Shown: one piece after another, positions 1-8,913 of the stretch
Position numbering within the stretch: the first letter of the stretch is position 1
Layout: every line of letters begins with the position of its first letter
Source of the DNA: Arthrobacter sp. SX1312
Lineage (GTDB): Bacteria; Actinomycetota; Actinomycetes; Actinomycetales; Micrococcaceae
Assembly: GCF_002929295.1 (NCBI RefSeq)
Contig: NZ_PJIM01000004.1
Span: 30,489 to 94,488, forward strand
Length of the DNA stretch: 64,000 nt
Reading direction: 5' to 3'
The notes under the pieces: model-generated
Databases searched by the model: none
What the model was told of the DNA's origin: nothing
The model's input: the letters and a program-made list of their open reading frames with translations, nothing else
Made by a program: the position numbers and the translations under genes

Positions 1-581
1 CCGCCGCCCCGAGCGCCACCGCCGAGTCCAGCACCGGGGCGACCACCCAAGCGACGTCGGGCGCCTCCGAGGCCTCCGCCGGGCACAACGACGCGGACGT
101 CATGTTCGCGCAGATGATGATTCCCCACCACCAGCAAGCGGTGGAGATGAGCGACATGATGCTCGCCAAGGACGGCATCAGCCCGGACATCACTGACCTC
201 GCGGCGAAGATCAAGGACGCCCAAGGCCCCGAGATCGAGACCATGACCGGCTGGCTGGAAGCCTGGGATGAACCGATGGAGCCCGAAGGCGGCATGGAAG
301 GCCACTCCATGAGCACTATGGGATCTGACATGGGCGGCTCCGAGTCGATGGAGGGCATGATGAGCGAGGACCAGATGTCCGAACTCGAGTCCGCGGAGGG
401 CACCGAGGCGTCCCGCATCTTCCTGGAGTCGATGACCGCTCACCACGAGGGCGCGGTCACGATGGCCGAAAACGAGATAGACAACGGGCAGAACCCGGAC
501 GCGATCGAGCTGGCCGAAACCATCGTGACGACACAGCAGGCCGAAATCGCCGAGATGCAAGAGCTCCTCGCGGGCCTCTGA
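1..581 (+). CDS. DUF305 domain protein (5' end outside window)
   Basis: The frame is open from base 3, so the true start and probably a lipoprotein signal peptide lie left of the window. The visible N-terminus is a Ala/Ser/Thr-rich linker, followed by two His/Met-rich helical repeats: FAQMMIPHHQQAVEM and, near the C-terminus, SMTAHHEGAVTMAENE. This pair of HH motifs with Met-rich spacing is the hallmark of DUF305, a ferritin-like secreted fold often found with copper or other metal-resistance genes. Between the repeats is a Met/Gly/Glu-rich insert. The metal role is inferred from family context and from the neighbouring BNR-like lipoprotein. Confidence 0.9.
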   Translation, partial: AAPSATAESSTGATTQATSGASEASAGHNDADVMFAQMMIPHHQQAVEMSDMMLAKDGISPDITDLAAKIKDAQGPEIETMTGWLEAWDEPMEPEGGMEGHSMSTMGSDMGGSESMEGMMSEDQMSELESAEGTEASRIFLESMTAHHEGAVTMAENEIDNGQNPDAIELAETIVTTQQAEIAEMQELLAGL

Positions 582-841
582 TCCGCGCGAGCGACATCTA
601 TGCAGTCCATCCCCAGCCCGGACACCGGACGCCGTAATCCGCCGCGACCCGGTCCGGCGTTGCAGGGTGTCACCGCCCTCTGACAGGTGCCGGTGTGGGT
701 GTCCCCGTTCCACCCACACCGGCACCGTTCCCGGACACCACCTCTGCACCCACAAAAGCGCTATCTAGCGCCTCGCGGGCTCTGCATTCTGCACCTCCAC
801 TTCTCGAGACCTCCTCGATCGATGTTCCAAAGGACTATGCC

Positions 842-1702
842 TTGCCTTCGACCTTGTCCCGCACCGCCTGCCTGAGCCTCACAGCCGCTGTCGCCGTGCT
901 GCTCAGCGCCTGCACCACCCCTACCTCCACGATTCAGGACACGCCCGCGGCTCCTGCCGTTTCGGCGGGGTACCCGTCCGGGCATATCCATGGAATGAGC
1001 GTGGACCCGAGAACTAACCGCATCCTGCTTGCCACCCACGACGGCCTGTTCGATGTCACCCGGTCCCCCGCCCAGCAGATCGGCCCCGTGATCGACCTCA
1101 TGGGATTCACCGGCACCAGCGATGGAACCCTTTACGCCTCCGGGCATCCCGGCCCCGGCACGGACCTCCCCGACCCGGTCGGGTTGATCACCAGCACCGA
1201 CGACGGGCGCTCCTGGGAACCTGTTTCCCAGCAAGGAGAGACGGACTTCCACGCCCTCGCCGCAACCAGTACTGGGCTCATCGGGTACGAAGGGCGCATC
1301 GTCACCAGCGCCGACGGGCATCACTGGACCGTCACCGCCGACGACGTGCCCGCCTACAACCTCGCCGGAGCCGGCAACGGAACCGTCCTGGCCACCACGG
1401 AGGAAGGGCCTTACCGGTCTGAGGACAGCGGGGCCACCTGGATGACCGTCCCGAACGCTCCCCTGCTGGTGTTCACCACGTTCGCCGGCGACACCGCTAC
1501 CGGTGTGACCCCCGACGGCACCGTGCACACCAGCGCCGACGCCGGACTCACCTGGACACAGCGAGGAACCATCCAGGGTGAACCCGCGGCCATCGCCGCG
1601 GACCACACCGGCGATGACACGCACCGGATCTGGGTTGCCACCGCTGAGGGGATCGAAGTTTCCGGCGATAACGGAGAGACCTTCACCCCGCTGACGCAGT
1701 AG
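842..1702 (+). CDS. BNR/F510_1955-like beta-propeller lipoprotein
   Basis: Probable start is TTG at 842, because AAAGGA lies just upstream and the protein then opens with a clean lipoprotein signal: a hydrophobic run ending in the lipobox LLSAC-TT. The mature part (about 260 residues) holds repeated Asp-box-like turns such as STDDGRSW, TSADGHHW, SEDSGATW, TSADAGLTW and SGDNGETF, typical of sialidase/BNR-type propellers. Proteins of this sort (F510_1955 family) commonly sit beside DUF305 genes in actinobacterial metal-resistance clusters. No catalytic sialidase residues can be assigned, so a structural or binding role outside the membrane is likely. An in-frame extension to 695 exists but would bury the signal peptide. 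Confidence 0.8.
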   Translation: MPSTLSRTACLSLTAAVAVLLSACTTPTSTIQDTPAAPAVSAGYPSGHIHGMSVDPRTNRILLATHDGLFDVTRSPAQQIGPVIDLMGFTGTSDGTLYASGHPGPGTDLPDPVGLITSTDDGRSWEPVSQQGETDFHALAATSTGLIGYEGRIVTSADGHHWTVTADDVPAYNLAGAGNGTVLATTEEGPYRSEDSGATWMTVPNAPLLVFTTFAGDTATGVTPDGTVHTSADAGLTWTQRGTIQGEPAAIAADHTGDDTHRIWVATAEGIEVSGDNGETFTPLTQ

Positions 1703-2129
1703 TTCCATGCTTTCCTGAAGGCCCGAACACCCACAGGTGCTTTGATCAACGTTTCGCTACCAAGAATGAGCTGGAGGAAGTCACGGTCAGCCACAGCGGC
1801 CCCTCAGCTCGTACCTCTGGGCCACGCTGAGCGCCTTGGGTACGCCTAGAAAGCGCTTTGCCATACTCACTCGTGCATCTCTGGATCATGGAACTGGACT
1901 AGCGACACACATGTGGTGCTGGTCGAGCCATGCGCCGTCAGGTGGCCAATACTCATACGCTCCACACTCGGCTCCGCGCTACCGGGCACTCGGGGGGTAG
2001 GCGCCGATACGCACTCCCTCGCATCCTCCTGCAGGATGCCGTTGCACTCAAGCAACGGCTTATGAGCAGGCGAAGGGAGGGGATGATGTGCTGGACTACG
2101 CGGAGCTAGGCGTACTCAGCCAGTGGGTT
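1703..2129. other. Intergenic, no gene seen
   Basis: About 430 bases with no convincing coding frame on either strand. Short open frames here lack ribosome sites and recognisable motifs. It separates the metal-type genes from an IS remnant. Confidence 0.6.
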
Positions 2130-2440
2130 AATGGCACCTGCTGATGGGTGGCTTGGCTCCGAGGCTGCCGTGGGGCTGGTGGTTGTTGCGGAAGTTTAGC
2201 AATGAGTCCAGGGCTTCGGGGCGCGCCTGGTTGAGGTGAAAGGCTGCCGGCAGGCCCAGCCTTCCTGCAGGGTCCGGTTAAAGCGTTCCAATTTGCCGTT
2301 CTGCCACGGGTGACGGGGTTTGATCAGCATGTGTTTCGTGCCGAGTGCGGCCAATGCGTCCTGAATGTTTCAGGAAAGCCGGTAGGCGAAAGCGTTGTTG
2401 GTCATGACGCTTTGACCGGTGCTGCGCAGGGACATCGCAA
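2130..2440 (-). pseudogene. IS481-family transposase remnant
   Basis: Read on the minus strand, this stretch encodes the end of an IS481 integrase core: STGQSVMTNNAFAYR, then LGTKHMLIKPRHPWQNGKLE, RFNRTLQEGWA and finally a tail matching NNHQPHGSLGAKPPISR. The PRHPWQNGKLERFNRTL block contains the catalytic Glu region of the DDE fold. A TGA stop breaks the frame after AYRLS, and a frameshift lies between the WACRQPFTST block and the last block. The N-terminal two thirds are absent. It is a dead scar marking an old insertion. Confidence 0.8.
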
Positions 2441-2633
2441 CCTAAATCGAGAGAACTTACCACCGGAAACGCCGCCAACGGCGCCTCGGAGGCTACCGCC
2501 GATCGAGTTTGAGATAGTTAATAAAGGCCTAAATGCCGCCTGAAAGCCCCAAAATCCGAGAGTAAACGAAACCCAGGGCAGTCCCTCCCAAGGTAAGGCC
2601 AGGATAGTTTTGTTCAGCTCGTGAATCGGGTAG

Positions 2634-3425
2634 CTATAGGCCCTGTTCGTTGAACTCAGAGTAGGTCGGTAGGTCCTCTAGCGTTTCGAGGTGAGTGGCT
2701 TGGATGTTTTGCACGGCGGTTCCGATAGAGCTGAGAGCAATTCGAAGCAGAAGCGAACCTGTGCTGATTCTTGCTACCCCGTCACTGGTGAGTTCGGCGA
2801 GGGTCGGCCCGCCCGGTTGGATCAGTACGTTCAACGGCGCCGGTATGGCGGACACTAAGGATCTGATGGTGCTCCTGTCGGTGACACCGGGTACAAAAAT
2901 TCCGTGTGCACCGGCGTCGACATAGGCTTGTGCCCTCGCCACCGCGTTGTCGTATTTTGTGTGGTCCGAAAGGTTGCCTGCAACCCAATAGGCGTCTGTA
3001 CGTGCGTTGATGAATAGCTCAGGAAGGCTTTGAGAGATGATCTCAACCTTCTCCGCTGCGAGTCCTATGGGACTGAGGCTTTGATCGGGGCGGCCGTCTT
3101 CAATATTAATTCCAATTGCTCCCGCCTCATATAGTTCGCGGACCCGATTTAAGACTTCGCGCGGGTCATCGCTGAACCCGTTCTCAATGTCGGCTGTTAC
3201 GGGGATATGGAGGTGTCTACAGCGCTCGACGAGGGCGAGAACGTCGGCGAATGTTCGTCCGTGCCCGTCAGAGTGACCGGCTGCGTAGGCGGACCCGAGG
3301 CTTGTTGTGCCGATCACGCGGTGACCGAGGGAGTGCAGGTAGCGCGCCGATGCTCCGTCCCACGCGTTGACTATGAGAAGAGGGTGACCGGCAGTGTGGG
3401 ATGCGGCGAAGTGGTGGAAGTCCAT
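2634..3425 (-). CDS. Isocitrate lyase/PEP mutase-family enzyme
   Basis: 263 residues. The sequence opens with PLLIVNAWDGASARYLHSLG, continues with TADIENGFSD (metal-binding acidic loop) and IGINIEDG, and has FINARTDAY, the standard order of motifs in the PEP mutase/2-methylisocitrate lyase superfamily TIM barrel. The KKCGH signature of true isocitrate lyases is missing, so it belongs to the small-molecule C-C or P-C lyase branch; the substrate cannot be told. It stands alone, downstream of the left lsr2 copy, and looks like accessory metabolic cargo. Confidence 0.85.
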   Translation of the reverse strand: MDFHHFAASHTAGHPLLIVNAWDGASARYLHSLGHRVIGTTSLGSAYAAGHSDGHGRTFADVLALVERCRHLHIPVTADIENGFSDDPREVLNRVRELYEAGAIGINIEDGRPDQSLSPIGLAAEKVEIISQSLPELFINARTDAYWVAGNLSDHTKYDNAVARAQAYVDAGAHGIFVPGVTDRSTIRSLVSAIPAPLNVLIQPGGPTLAELTSDGVARISTGSLLLRIALSSIGTAVQNIQATHLETLEDLPTYSEFNEQGL

Positions 3426-3626
3426 AGCACAGGACCTTTCAGTGTCAAACTACGGGGGTGGGGGTGAGGTGATGGTGTCTGGGAGCCCTGCCTGTTTGGG
3501 TCGCTCTCGAGGGGCAGAATCTCGCCTGGTGATTGCTACTCCAAGTAGGCAGATTCCGCCGCCGAGTAGCGCCCACAATCATCGTCGGCCCGCTGCGGAT
3601 GCCTCACTGGGTCCCTGGGATTGGGG

Positions 3627-3971
3627 TTAGTGGGCTGCGTTGTAGGCGTCGACGATGGACTGGGAGATCCGTCCGCGGGCGCTGGTTGAGTGCCCGTTGT
3701 CCTGCGCCCACTGGCGGATCCGCTGGGTTTCCTCACGCTTGGACTTCCCCGAGGCCGCTTCGGAGGAGGCGGGGGACTTGCCCTGGCCGCGCCGGCCGGT
3801 GGCCTTGCGGGCCTTGTCCGCGTATTCGGTGAGGGTGGCACGGAATTTGTCCGCGTTCTCCGTGGTCAAATCGATCTCGTACTCGGTGCCATCAACACCG
3901 AAACGGACGGTTTCCTGGGCCACTTCACCATTGAGGTCATCGATCAATTCAACCTGTACACGCTGCGCCAT
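3627..3971 (-). CDS. lsr2: Lsr2 nucleoid-associated silencer, copy 1
   Basis: 114 residues, normal length for Lsr2. N-terminal dimerisation domain begins MAQRVQVELIDDLNGEVAQE and continues with the GVDGTEYEIDLTTENA block; a Ser/Lys linker follows; the C-terminal DNA-binding domain has IRQWAQDNGHSTSARGRISQ, in which the RGR sequence is the AT-hook-like minor-groove binder. Lsr2 coats AT-rich foreign DNA and represses it in actinobacteria. A near-identical copy lies in inverted orientation at 11258-11605, and both share upstream promoter sequence. On a plasmid it probably masks the element's own genes from the host. Confidence 0.95.
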   Translation of the reverse strand: MAQRVQVELIDDLNGEVAQETVRFGVDGTEYEIDLTTENADKFRATLTEYADKARKATGRRGQGKSPASSEAASGKSKREETQRIRQWAQDNGHSTSARGRISQSIVDAYNAAH

Positions 3972-4013
3972 ATGCCTTCATCACTCCTAGAATAGTTGCC
4001 GGATATCACCGGG

Positions 4014-4049
4014 CCCCATTGTCTTCACTCTATCGCAATACGAATATGT
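4014..4049 (-). promoter_or_regulatory. Conserved lsr2 upstream region, copy 1
   Basis: Read on the minus strand this contains ACATATTCGTATTGCGATAG followed by AGTGAAGACAATGGGG. The same block, with a few changes and the same order, precedes the second lsr2 at 11184-11218. Conservation of an AT-rich block 40-75 bases before two duplicated genes marks it as their promoter region; GCGATAGAGT could hold a -10 box. The exact start site cannot be read. Confidence 0.5.
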
Positions 4050-4214
4050 ATCGCACATCACCAGTTACCCGACAAAGAACGGCCACTACTCGTACGCGCA
4101 CGAGCACGAGCAAGCGCCAGAAGACGCTTCACCGGGAGCCCGTCAAAATCCGCAGGATGCTTAACGAAGGTCATGAAGTGCCCATGAGGAGATCGGCGTT
4201 CGGATATGTGTGGC

Positions 4215-5411
4215 TTATTCGCGGCATATTTGCGCCTCGTCATAAGGCTCAGTCACGGGTGAGTGAACAGCTTTTTCGGTGGGCTTTTCGACCAGTGATC
4301 GGTAGGCCCGGTAGTCGGGGTCGGTGACCCCGGCGAGACCGGCGGCGAGGTCCTGCTTCTGCGCGGTCGCGCGGGCGACGCTGTTACCGTAGTTCGCCAG
4401 GGTCGCGGCCGTGAAGTGCGCCCACCCCTTCGGCGGGGTCTTCCGTCCCAGCAGGGTCTTCAGCCACGCCTGCCGGACCTCGGTGCTCGCGTCCCACTTC
4501 TTATTGTTCTGGATCACGGTGCGGCGTTCCTGTTTCTGCGCCTCGGTCATGGGTCCTGACTGTCCGGCCGTGGCGCTCATGCCGAGTCCTTCGCGGATCG
4601 TGAACCCGTACTCCCGGAAGTTCGCGATCACCGGGGTCACCTGCACCTCGCCCCGGTAGGTGGTGTGGATGACGACGGCGTTCGCGTCCTCCTTCGTCGC
4701 CACCTCACCGTCGGCCCGCAGGAGCATGTGCGGGTGCTGGTGCTCCGGCATCGCGTACCCGGCCCCATCGACAACGGTGTTGCCGAGGGCTTCCTGCTCG
4801 GCGGTGGCTTCCTTGACGAGGCGGGCGGTGGTGCGCTCTTGGCGGAGGTAGGCGACCTGATGGTCGAACTGCTCGGGCTGGACCTCGAGGATGTGCTGCA
4901 ACCGCTGCACGGTCGCCTCAGTGTCGCTGAACTCCTCGAGGGCCGCTGACTGCTCCAGCGTCCACCCGGCGGTGAGGGTTTCGGTGGCCGTGGTGTTCGC
5001 GCGGACCTTCAGCGCGGTCTCCACGAGGATCTTCTTCGTGCCGGTCTTCTTAGCGATCTGCGCGGCCGAGATACCGATCAGGGACAGCTGGTGGAACGCC
5101 TCGGTCCGGTCCCGGTCGGTCAGGGCGAGGCGCTGGTCGTTCTCGATGATCTGCTGCACCAACCTGTCGGCCTCCCCCAAAGTCTCGACCACGTACACAG
5201 GCATCGTCGGCAGGGCACCCTCGACAGCGGCCAGAGTCCGGCGCTGCCCGTACAGGACGTGCACGCCGGTCTCGGTGCGGTGAGCGACGACGGGCTGCAG
5301 GACGCCGTGCTGCTTGATGGAGGCCAGGAACTCAGGATCGAGTCGGACGTCGGCGCGGACATTGGCGTCGATGGTCAGCTCGGTCGGGTTCAGGTGTTCC
5401 AGAACAGTCAT
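4215..5411 (-). CDS. ParB/Srx-fold protein with C-terminal ParB-tail domain
   Basis: 398 residues from ATG at 5411, chosen because AAGGAG sits 8 bases upstream and the ParB fold begins at once. The N-terminus carries the ParB N-domain: VRADVRLDPEFLASIKQHGV, LQPVVAHRT and the YGQRRTLAAV box (GxRR phosphate-binding motif). A central helical section (AEQ..AQIAKKTG) resembles the ParB DNA-binding HTH. The last 130 residues (from GPMTEAQKQERRTVIQNNKK to the YRSLVEKPTEK region) form a separate module that reappears alone in the gene at 56201-56875. Distinct from the ParA partner at 12114; probably a plasmid regulator or second partition factor. Its leader is a repeated element. Confidence 0.8.
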   Translation of the reverse strand: MTVLEHLNPTELTIDANVRADVRLDPEFLASIKQHGVLQPVVAHRTETGVHVLYGQRRTLAAVEGALPTMPVYVVETLGEADRLVQQIIENDQRLALTDRDRTEAFHQLSLIGISAAQIAKKTGTKKILVETALKVRANTTATETLTAGWTLEQSAALEEFSDTEATVQRLQHILEVQPEQFDHQVAYLRQERTTARLVKEATAEQEALGNTVVDGAGYAMPEHQHPHMLLRADGEVATKEDANAVVIHTTYRGEVQVTPVIANFREYGFTIREGLGMSATAGQSGPMTEAQKQERRTVIQNNKKWDASTEVRQAWLKTLLGRKTPPKGWAHFTAATLANYGNSVARATAQKQDLAAGLAGVTDPDYRAYRSLVEKPTEKAVHSPVTEPYDEAQICRE

Positions 5412-5444
5412 GGTGTTGCTCCTTGGGTCACGAGGCGGGGGCTT

Positions 5445-5775
5445 GAGCCTGTGGTGGTGGCACGTGCTCGGCTCTTCCCCCGTTGCTTTTTGCCTGCTGG
5501 CGAGCTCGCTCGCTCGTCCCCGACTCAAGCACCGTGCAACCCGTAGGGCGGGGGCGGGCGGAAACCTCGAAGGAAATAAGCGACGCAGGAGCGCCGGACA
5601 GGATGGGTGTGCCCGATGCCGGCGGAGCAGCCGATTGACGGTGTGGAGCGGGGGCGCATAATCCGCAAGGACAGCAGACAAAAAACACCAGGACTGGATG
5701 CGACGAAGGATCAGCTAGGCCCATCCAGGCCGGAGCGAAGCGCAGGATCGCTCAGAGCTCGAAAGGCCGGCGTCT
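5445..5775 (-). repeat. Repeated leader element, copy A
   Basis: One of four related copies (others 33541-33772, 56876-57262, 61895-62170). In sense orientation it contains CCGCTCCACACCGTCAATCG, then GGCGCTCCTGCGTCGCTTAT, then the GACGAGCGAGCGAGCTCGCC palindromic block followed by AGCAGGCAAAAA. It ends directly upstream of the ribosome site of the ParB-like gene at 5411. Outside the blocks the copies differ much more. Function unknown: a 5' untranslated control element, or a promoter or attachment module carried with genes. Confidence 0.7.
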
Positions 5776-5812
5776 CTTAGGCTGGTCAAAACACATCAGG
5801 AGGAGGGCGCTC

Positions 5813-6088
5813 ATGCCGGTTGATGATCCGCTCCCATTCGCTTTCCGCGCGACGGCGTATGACGGGACCTCGAGGTGGCTTCGCCGCAGGGTGCGGGCCT
5901 TCCACTACGACGTCCTCTGGAAGGACGGCACCGTCGACCGGGACATTGACCTGGTGAAGCTCATGTACAGGCAGGTTCCTGCAGACTTTGAAGTCACCCA
6001 GACCAGCATGATGAAGCACACTCCCGATATTGGGACCGGACGGTGGATTGCGTACGCCTACGGGGGCCCGATCGACGGACCCGCTTAG
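5813..6088 (+). CDS. Small hypothetical protein
   Basis: 91 residues, preceded by the strong ribosome site AGGAGGAGGG. The sequence has a compact alpha/beta look (RVRAFHYDVLWKDGTVDRDI, then DLVKLMYRQVPADFEV) and no signal peptide or membrane segment. It lies just beyond the repeated leader and is transcribed away from the ParB-like gene. I do not recognise the family. Coding is supported by the start signal and by strong third-position GC. Confidence 0.65.
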   Translation: MPVDDPLPFAFRATAYDGTSRWLRRRVRAFHYDVLWKDGTVDRDIDLVKLMYRQVPADFEVTQTSMMKHTPDIGTGRWIAYAYGGPIDGPA

Positions 6089-6180
6089 CCTCACCCGGTT
6101 CCAGGCCTCGCAGGGGTCCGATGATCGACTCGTTCCGTCCGTGCCCGAGGAGAACTGCGCGCGTCTCGCCGGTGGCGGTG

Positions 6181-6396
6181 CTACCCGAAGAGACCCTTGT
6201 CGGCTGCCGGCGTCCAGGTGAAGTCGACGCGTTCGGGGTGGGAGAACGTGACGGGTTCGGCCTTGAGACGGTCCTCGAGCAGGTCATCGGCGGTGGGTGT
6301 TGCGAGCTGCGGGATGTGGACGCTCAGGCTCTCGCTGAACGGCTTCGTCATGGTGATGCTCGAGATGGGTTGCGCGCTGTAGTCCGTGGGTCCCAT
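6181..6396 (-). CDS. Small hypothetical protein
   Basis: 71 residues with AGGAAGAG upstream of an ATG. It is soluble and acidic-to-neutral, ending in FTWTPAADKGLFG. No family recognised. It sits between two plus-strand genes in an otherwise empty stretch; plausible but weakly supported. Confidence 0.4.
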   Translation of the reverse strand: MGPTDYSAQPISSITMTKPFSESLSVHIPQLATPTADDLLEDRLKAEPVTFSHPERVDFTWTPAADKGLFG

Positions 6397-6531
6397 GGTC
6401 GTCTCTTCCTGGTTAGTGGCTTGGGCGTCACTGTACGTGCCGGTGCTGTCAGTTCCTGGGGTCGCCGGCTGATGGGGTCTGCCCCGGTACGCTCACTGGA
6501 CCGACCGTTTGTTCTAGGCATGGGGGAAGCA

Positions 6532-6696
6532 ATGGATATTGGTGTGCTCGGCGTTTTGATCCTTCCGTTGATGTATGCGGTTCCGGCCCTGGCCCTATAC
6601 GTCATCATCCGGTTCGGGGTGAAGCACGGAATGCGTTCGTACTACGCGGAAGTGGCCTCCCGTGACTCCCGACGACCAGAGAAGGAAGCTGTATGA
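6532..6696 (+). CDS. Small single-pass membrane protein
   Basis: 54 residues from the ATG at 6532, which has GGGGGAAG directly upstream; a second ATG lies 12 bases earlier. The protein is one hydrophobic helix (GVLGVLILPLMYAVPALALY) and a short basic tail. Its stop overlaps the start of the following membrane gene by ATGA, so the two are translationally coupled and probably act together. Confidence 0.6.
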   Translation: MDIGVLGVLILPLMYAVPALALYVIIRFGVKHGMRSYYAEVASRDSRRPEKEAV

Positions 6697-7658
6697 GCTT
6701 CTCCGAGCACACAACAGAGCAGCCGGTTCCCGGTAAGCGCACTCATCAGCGCCCGAGCCCCGAAACACTTCTTGGGCTGCTGGTCGGGGGTGCGGCGGGG
6801 GTGCTGGGCCTGGCCCCTTGGCTGATAGCCGGGGCCCGCCTACCGTTGCAGAACCTCTGGGCCACCATCGTGGATCCCGGCCAGATGCCGGTCGCACTCC
6901 TACCCCTGAGTCATTACAGCCTGGTCACCATCGTCGTCCTCCTGGTGATCGGTGGAGCAGCAGCCGGCATCACACTGCGGATCTGGAACCCCAGCCAGTA
7001 CAAGACAACGGTGAAGTACGCCGTAGCAGGAGTAAGCGCCGTCCAGCTCACCGCGGTGATCCAGTCCTTCACTGTCCTGCATACCGGGCTGATGGGAGGG
7101 AAGGCGGCAACCATCTACTTCCTCGGGCTCCTCCTCGGAACCATCCTGTCCCTCGCCGCGTCAATCGCCCTGCTCATGCTCCTCGCTGCCAGATCGAAGA
7201 CCCGGTTCGCCCTGGCCATCGGGATACTCTCCGTACCCTTAGCGACATGGGCAGCTGAATGGGTCATCGGCTTCATGGGCCCCATGGATCTCCCCTCATG
7301 GTTGCCACTCATCAGCCGCTGGCTCCCCGCGATCCTCGTCGGCTGCACCCTGGCCTGGTTCGGTCTACGCTCAGCCCGAGACACCGCAATCTGGATCACC
7401 AATCTCGCCCTCCTCTGGCTCGTCCCCGCCCTGTTCACCTCCATCAACTTTGTCTTCGGGACACGGGTGACTCTCGGCAACCCGAGCGAGATGCTCCAAC
7501 TCAGCCAACAGATCCTTACCTCAACACTCGGCGCCGAAGGAGGCGCGGCCCCCGTGGTGCTGCTCGCCCTGATCATCGCGATCCTGGGAACCGGCACCAA
7601 ACTCATCACAACCCGGACCACAACCCCCGCCAACGGCCGGCCTCCAGCAAGCACATAA
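6693..7658 (+). CDS. Polytopic membrane protein, unknown family
   Basis: 321 residues with about eight hydrophobic segments, including LLGLLVGGAAGVLGLAPWLI, SLVTIVVLLVIGGAAAGITL, IYFLGLLLGTILSLAASIAL and APVVLLALIIAILGTG. The N-terminus is a polar tail of some 20 residues and the C-terminus is Thr/Pro-rich. No transporter signature was recognised. It starts inside the stop codon of the 54-residue membrane peptide gene, so the pair form an operon. May be an immunity or stress membrane protein; function unassigned. Confidence 0.7.
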   Translation: MSFSEHTTEQPVPGKRTHQRPSPETLLGLLVGGAAGVLGLAPWLIAGARLPLQNLWATIVDPGQMPVALLPLSHYSLVTIVVLLVIGGAAAGITLRIWNPSQYKTTVKYAVAGVSAVQLTAVIQSFTVLHTGLMGGKAATIYFLGLLLGTILSLAASIALLMLLAARSKTRFALAIGILSVPLATWAAEWVIGFMGPMDLPSWLPLISRWLPAILVGCTLAWFGLRSARDTAIWITNLALLWLVPALFTSINFVFGTRVTLGNPSEMLQLSQQILTSTLGAEGGAAPVVLLALIIAILGTGTKLITTRTTTPANGRPPAST

Positions 7659-7792
7659 CCCCCCACCACGACAAGACTGCCGCCCTGCCCGAAGTCGCTG
7701 CGCGGACTCACAGCTCGACGACCCGGTACGCGCCCGAACCACTACCCGGTACCTGATCTTCACCGATCACTGGCAGCGGACACGAATACCGG

Positions 7793-8548
7793 TCAGCGAC
7801 CCCAGCCGGACAGGACCTCCTCGAGCCGCCGCCGCCGGTCCGTACGGAGCCGGCCCTTCCGGTGCCAGGTGCGTTGCCGGCCCAGCCACACGGCAAGGAC
7901 CGTCTCGTCCGGGTGCCGGACGCGGTCATAGACCGGGAACCGCCCGGTACCAGCCCGAAATTGCTGCACCTCGTCGAGGCGCCGCTCCCACAGCGCGTCG
8001 GCGTTACCCCGCCGGGTACCGACCCACTCCCCCAGCGCATTCAAAGCTTGAGTTCGGTCGGGGGTGAGGGTGCCGGCGTCGTGATTCCTGCGCTGGTTCT
8101 CCAACCACCGATACAGCACACGACTGTCCGGGCTGTCGTTCTGCGCCGGGATCCGCCCGTGCTCGCGCACATGCGCTGTGAGCCGGTTGTAGTGCTCCCA
8201 CCACACCTGCTCCCGGGTCCGCCGTCGATGCTTCCTGTTCGCCGGCCACGCCGGCTGGTCGTGGACCAACCAGCACGCGTCGAACCATGCCGGGTCCCGT
8301 TCGATCTGCCGGTTCACGGCCCGGATCACGCGCTTCACGGTGACCCGGCACTAGGCGGCAATCACCGGCGCCGGCACCCCGCGGGAGTACATGAGCAGCC
8401 ACTCCTGCCGGCTCTCACACGCCACCCACAGGCACTCGCCCTCGGGCACGATCGGCTCACCCACGCCCGCGAGGACCGTCATCGCGTCGTCTCGGCGTTC
8501 CGACGGCGCCTTTATCGGGTCAGCAGGGGCCTGGGTGAGGGTCTGCAT
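7793..8548 (-). pseudogene. Helicase-associated-domain protein broken by one TAG
   Basis: Two open pieces in the same frame, 8351-8548 and 7793-8350, are separated only by TAG at 8351-8353. Read through, they match the intact gene at 62181-62894 end to end: CESRQEWLLMYSRGVPAPVI-AA-stop-CRVT here against CESRREWLLMYSRGVPAEVI-AS-W-CRVT there, so the stop replaces a Trp codon (TGG to TAG). Downstream are repeats such as REHGRIPAQN, RVLYRWLENQRR and AVWLGRQRTWHRKGRL, typical of the helicase-associated domain (PF03457). A GTG at 8338 might restart translation. It lies directly behind the DUF6221-like gene. Confidence 0.8.
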
Positions 8549-8553
8549 GGGGT

Positions 8554-8913
8554 TCAGGTCGCCCAGTCCGGGTCGTAGGCGGGGTGTGCGGCTCAGGGCA
8601 GGGCGAGCAGCTCAAGGACCGTCTGCATGTAGTCCTGATCTCCGGCCGGCTCATATGCCCAGTCGATGCTCTGGACGTGCGCCACGAGGCGGCGCTTGAC
8701 CTCACACTCGACCAGCAACCGCTCCCCCACCAGGACCGGCATCACGCCGGCCCCAGCGAGCACCTGCAAATCGTCGGCGACACGCGCCAGGATGAACGCA
8801 GCGAGCTCATCCATCGCGTCCCCCTGGCCTCCGAATCCCGACTCGTCCACCTGACTCATCCAGTCCGTCTGGTCCGTCCGGGCTGTTTGGTCCGTATTGT
8901 TCGTGCGGTTCAT
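8554..8913 (-). CDS. DUF6221-like protein, C-terminus cut by TGA
   Basis: Start at ATG 8913 (MNRTNNTDQ); the in-frame extension to 9042 looks non-coding. The core MDELAAFILARVADDLQVL, then ECEVKRRLVAHV and MQTVLELLALP, follows the layout of DUF6221, a small actinobacterial family. Translation should stop at TGA 8593-8595, but the next in-frame codons read AAHPAYDPDW-AT before TGA at 8554-8556. Family members usually end with a LALPYA.HP.Y..W tail, so the stop has fallen on the conserved aromatic position. The product is thus 13 codons short unless read through. It overlaps no neighbour and precedes the helicase-associated gene. Confidence 0.6.

Noticed and set aside
761-1708. 315-codon open frame antisense to the BNR-like lipoprotein gene
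   Set aside because: Gly/Val/Arg-rich shadow caused by high third-position GC; no family motif, and the plus strand has a signal peptide and repeats.
3996-4327. Two overlapping plus-strand frames of 63 and 102 codons
   Set aside because: They overlap the lsr2 upstream region and the end of the ParB-like gene and have no ribosome site or motif.
8351-8353. TAG as pyrrolysine codon
   Set aside because: No pyrrolysine genes in sight, and the paralog has ordinary Trp; simple nonsense mutation is far more likely.
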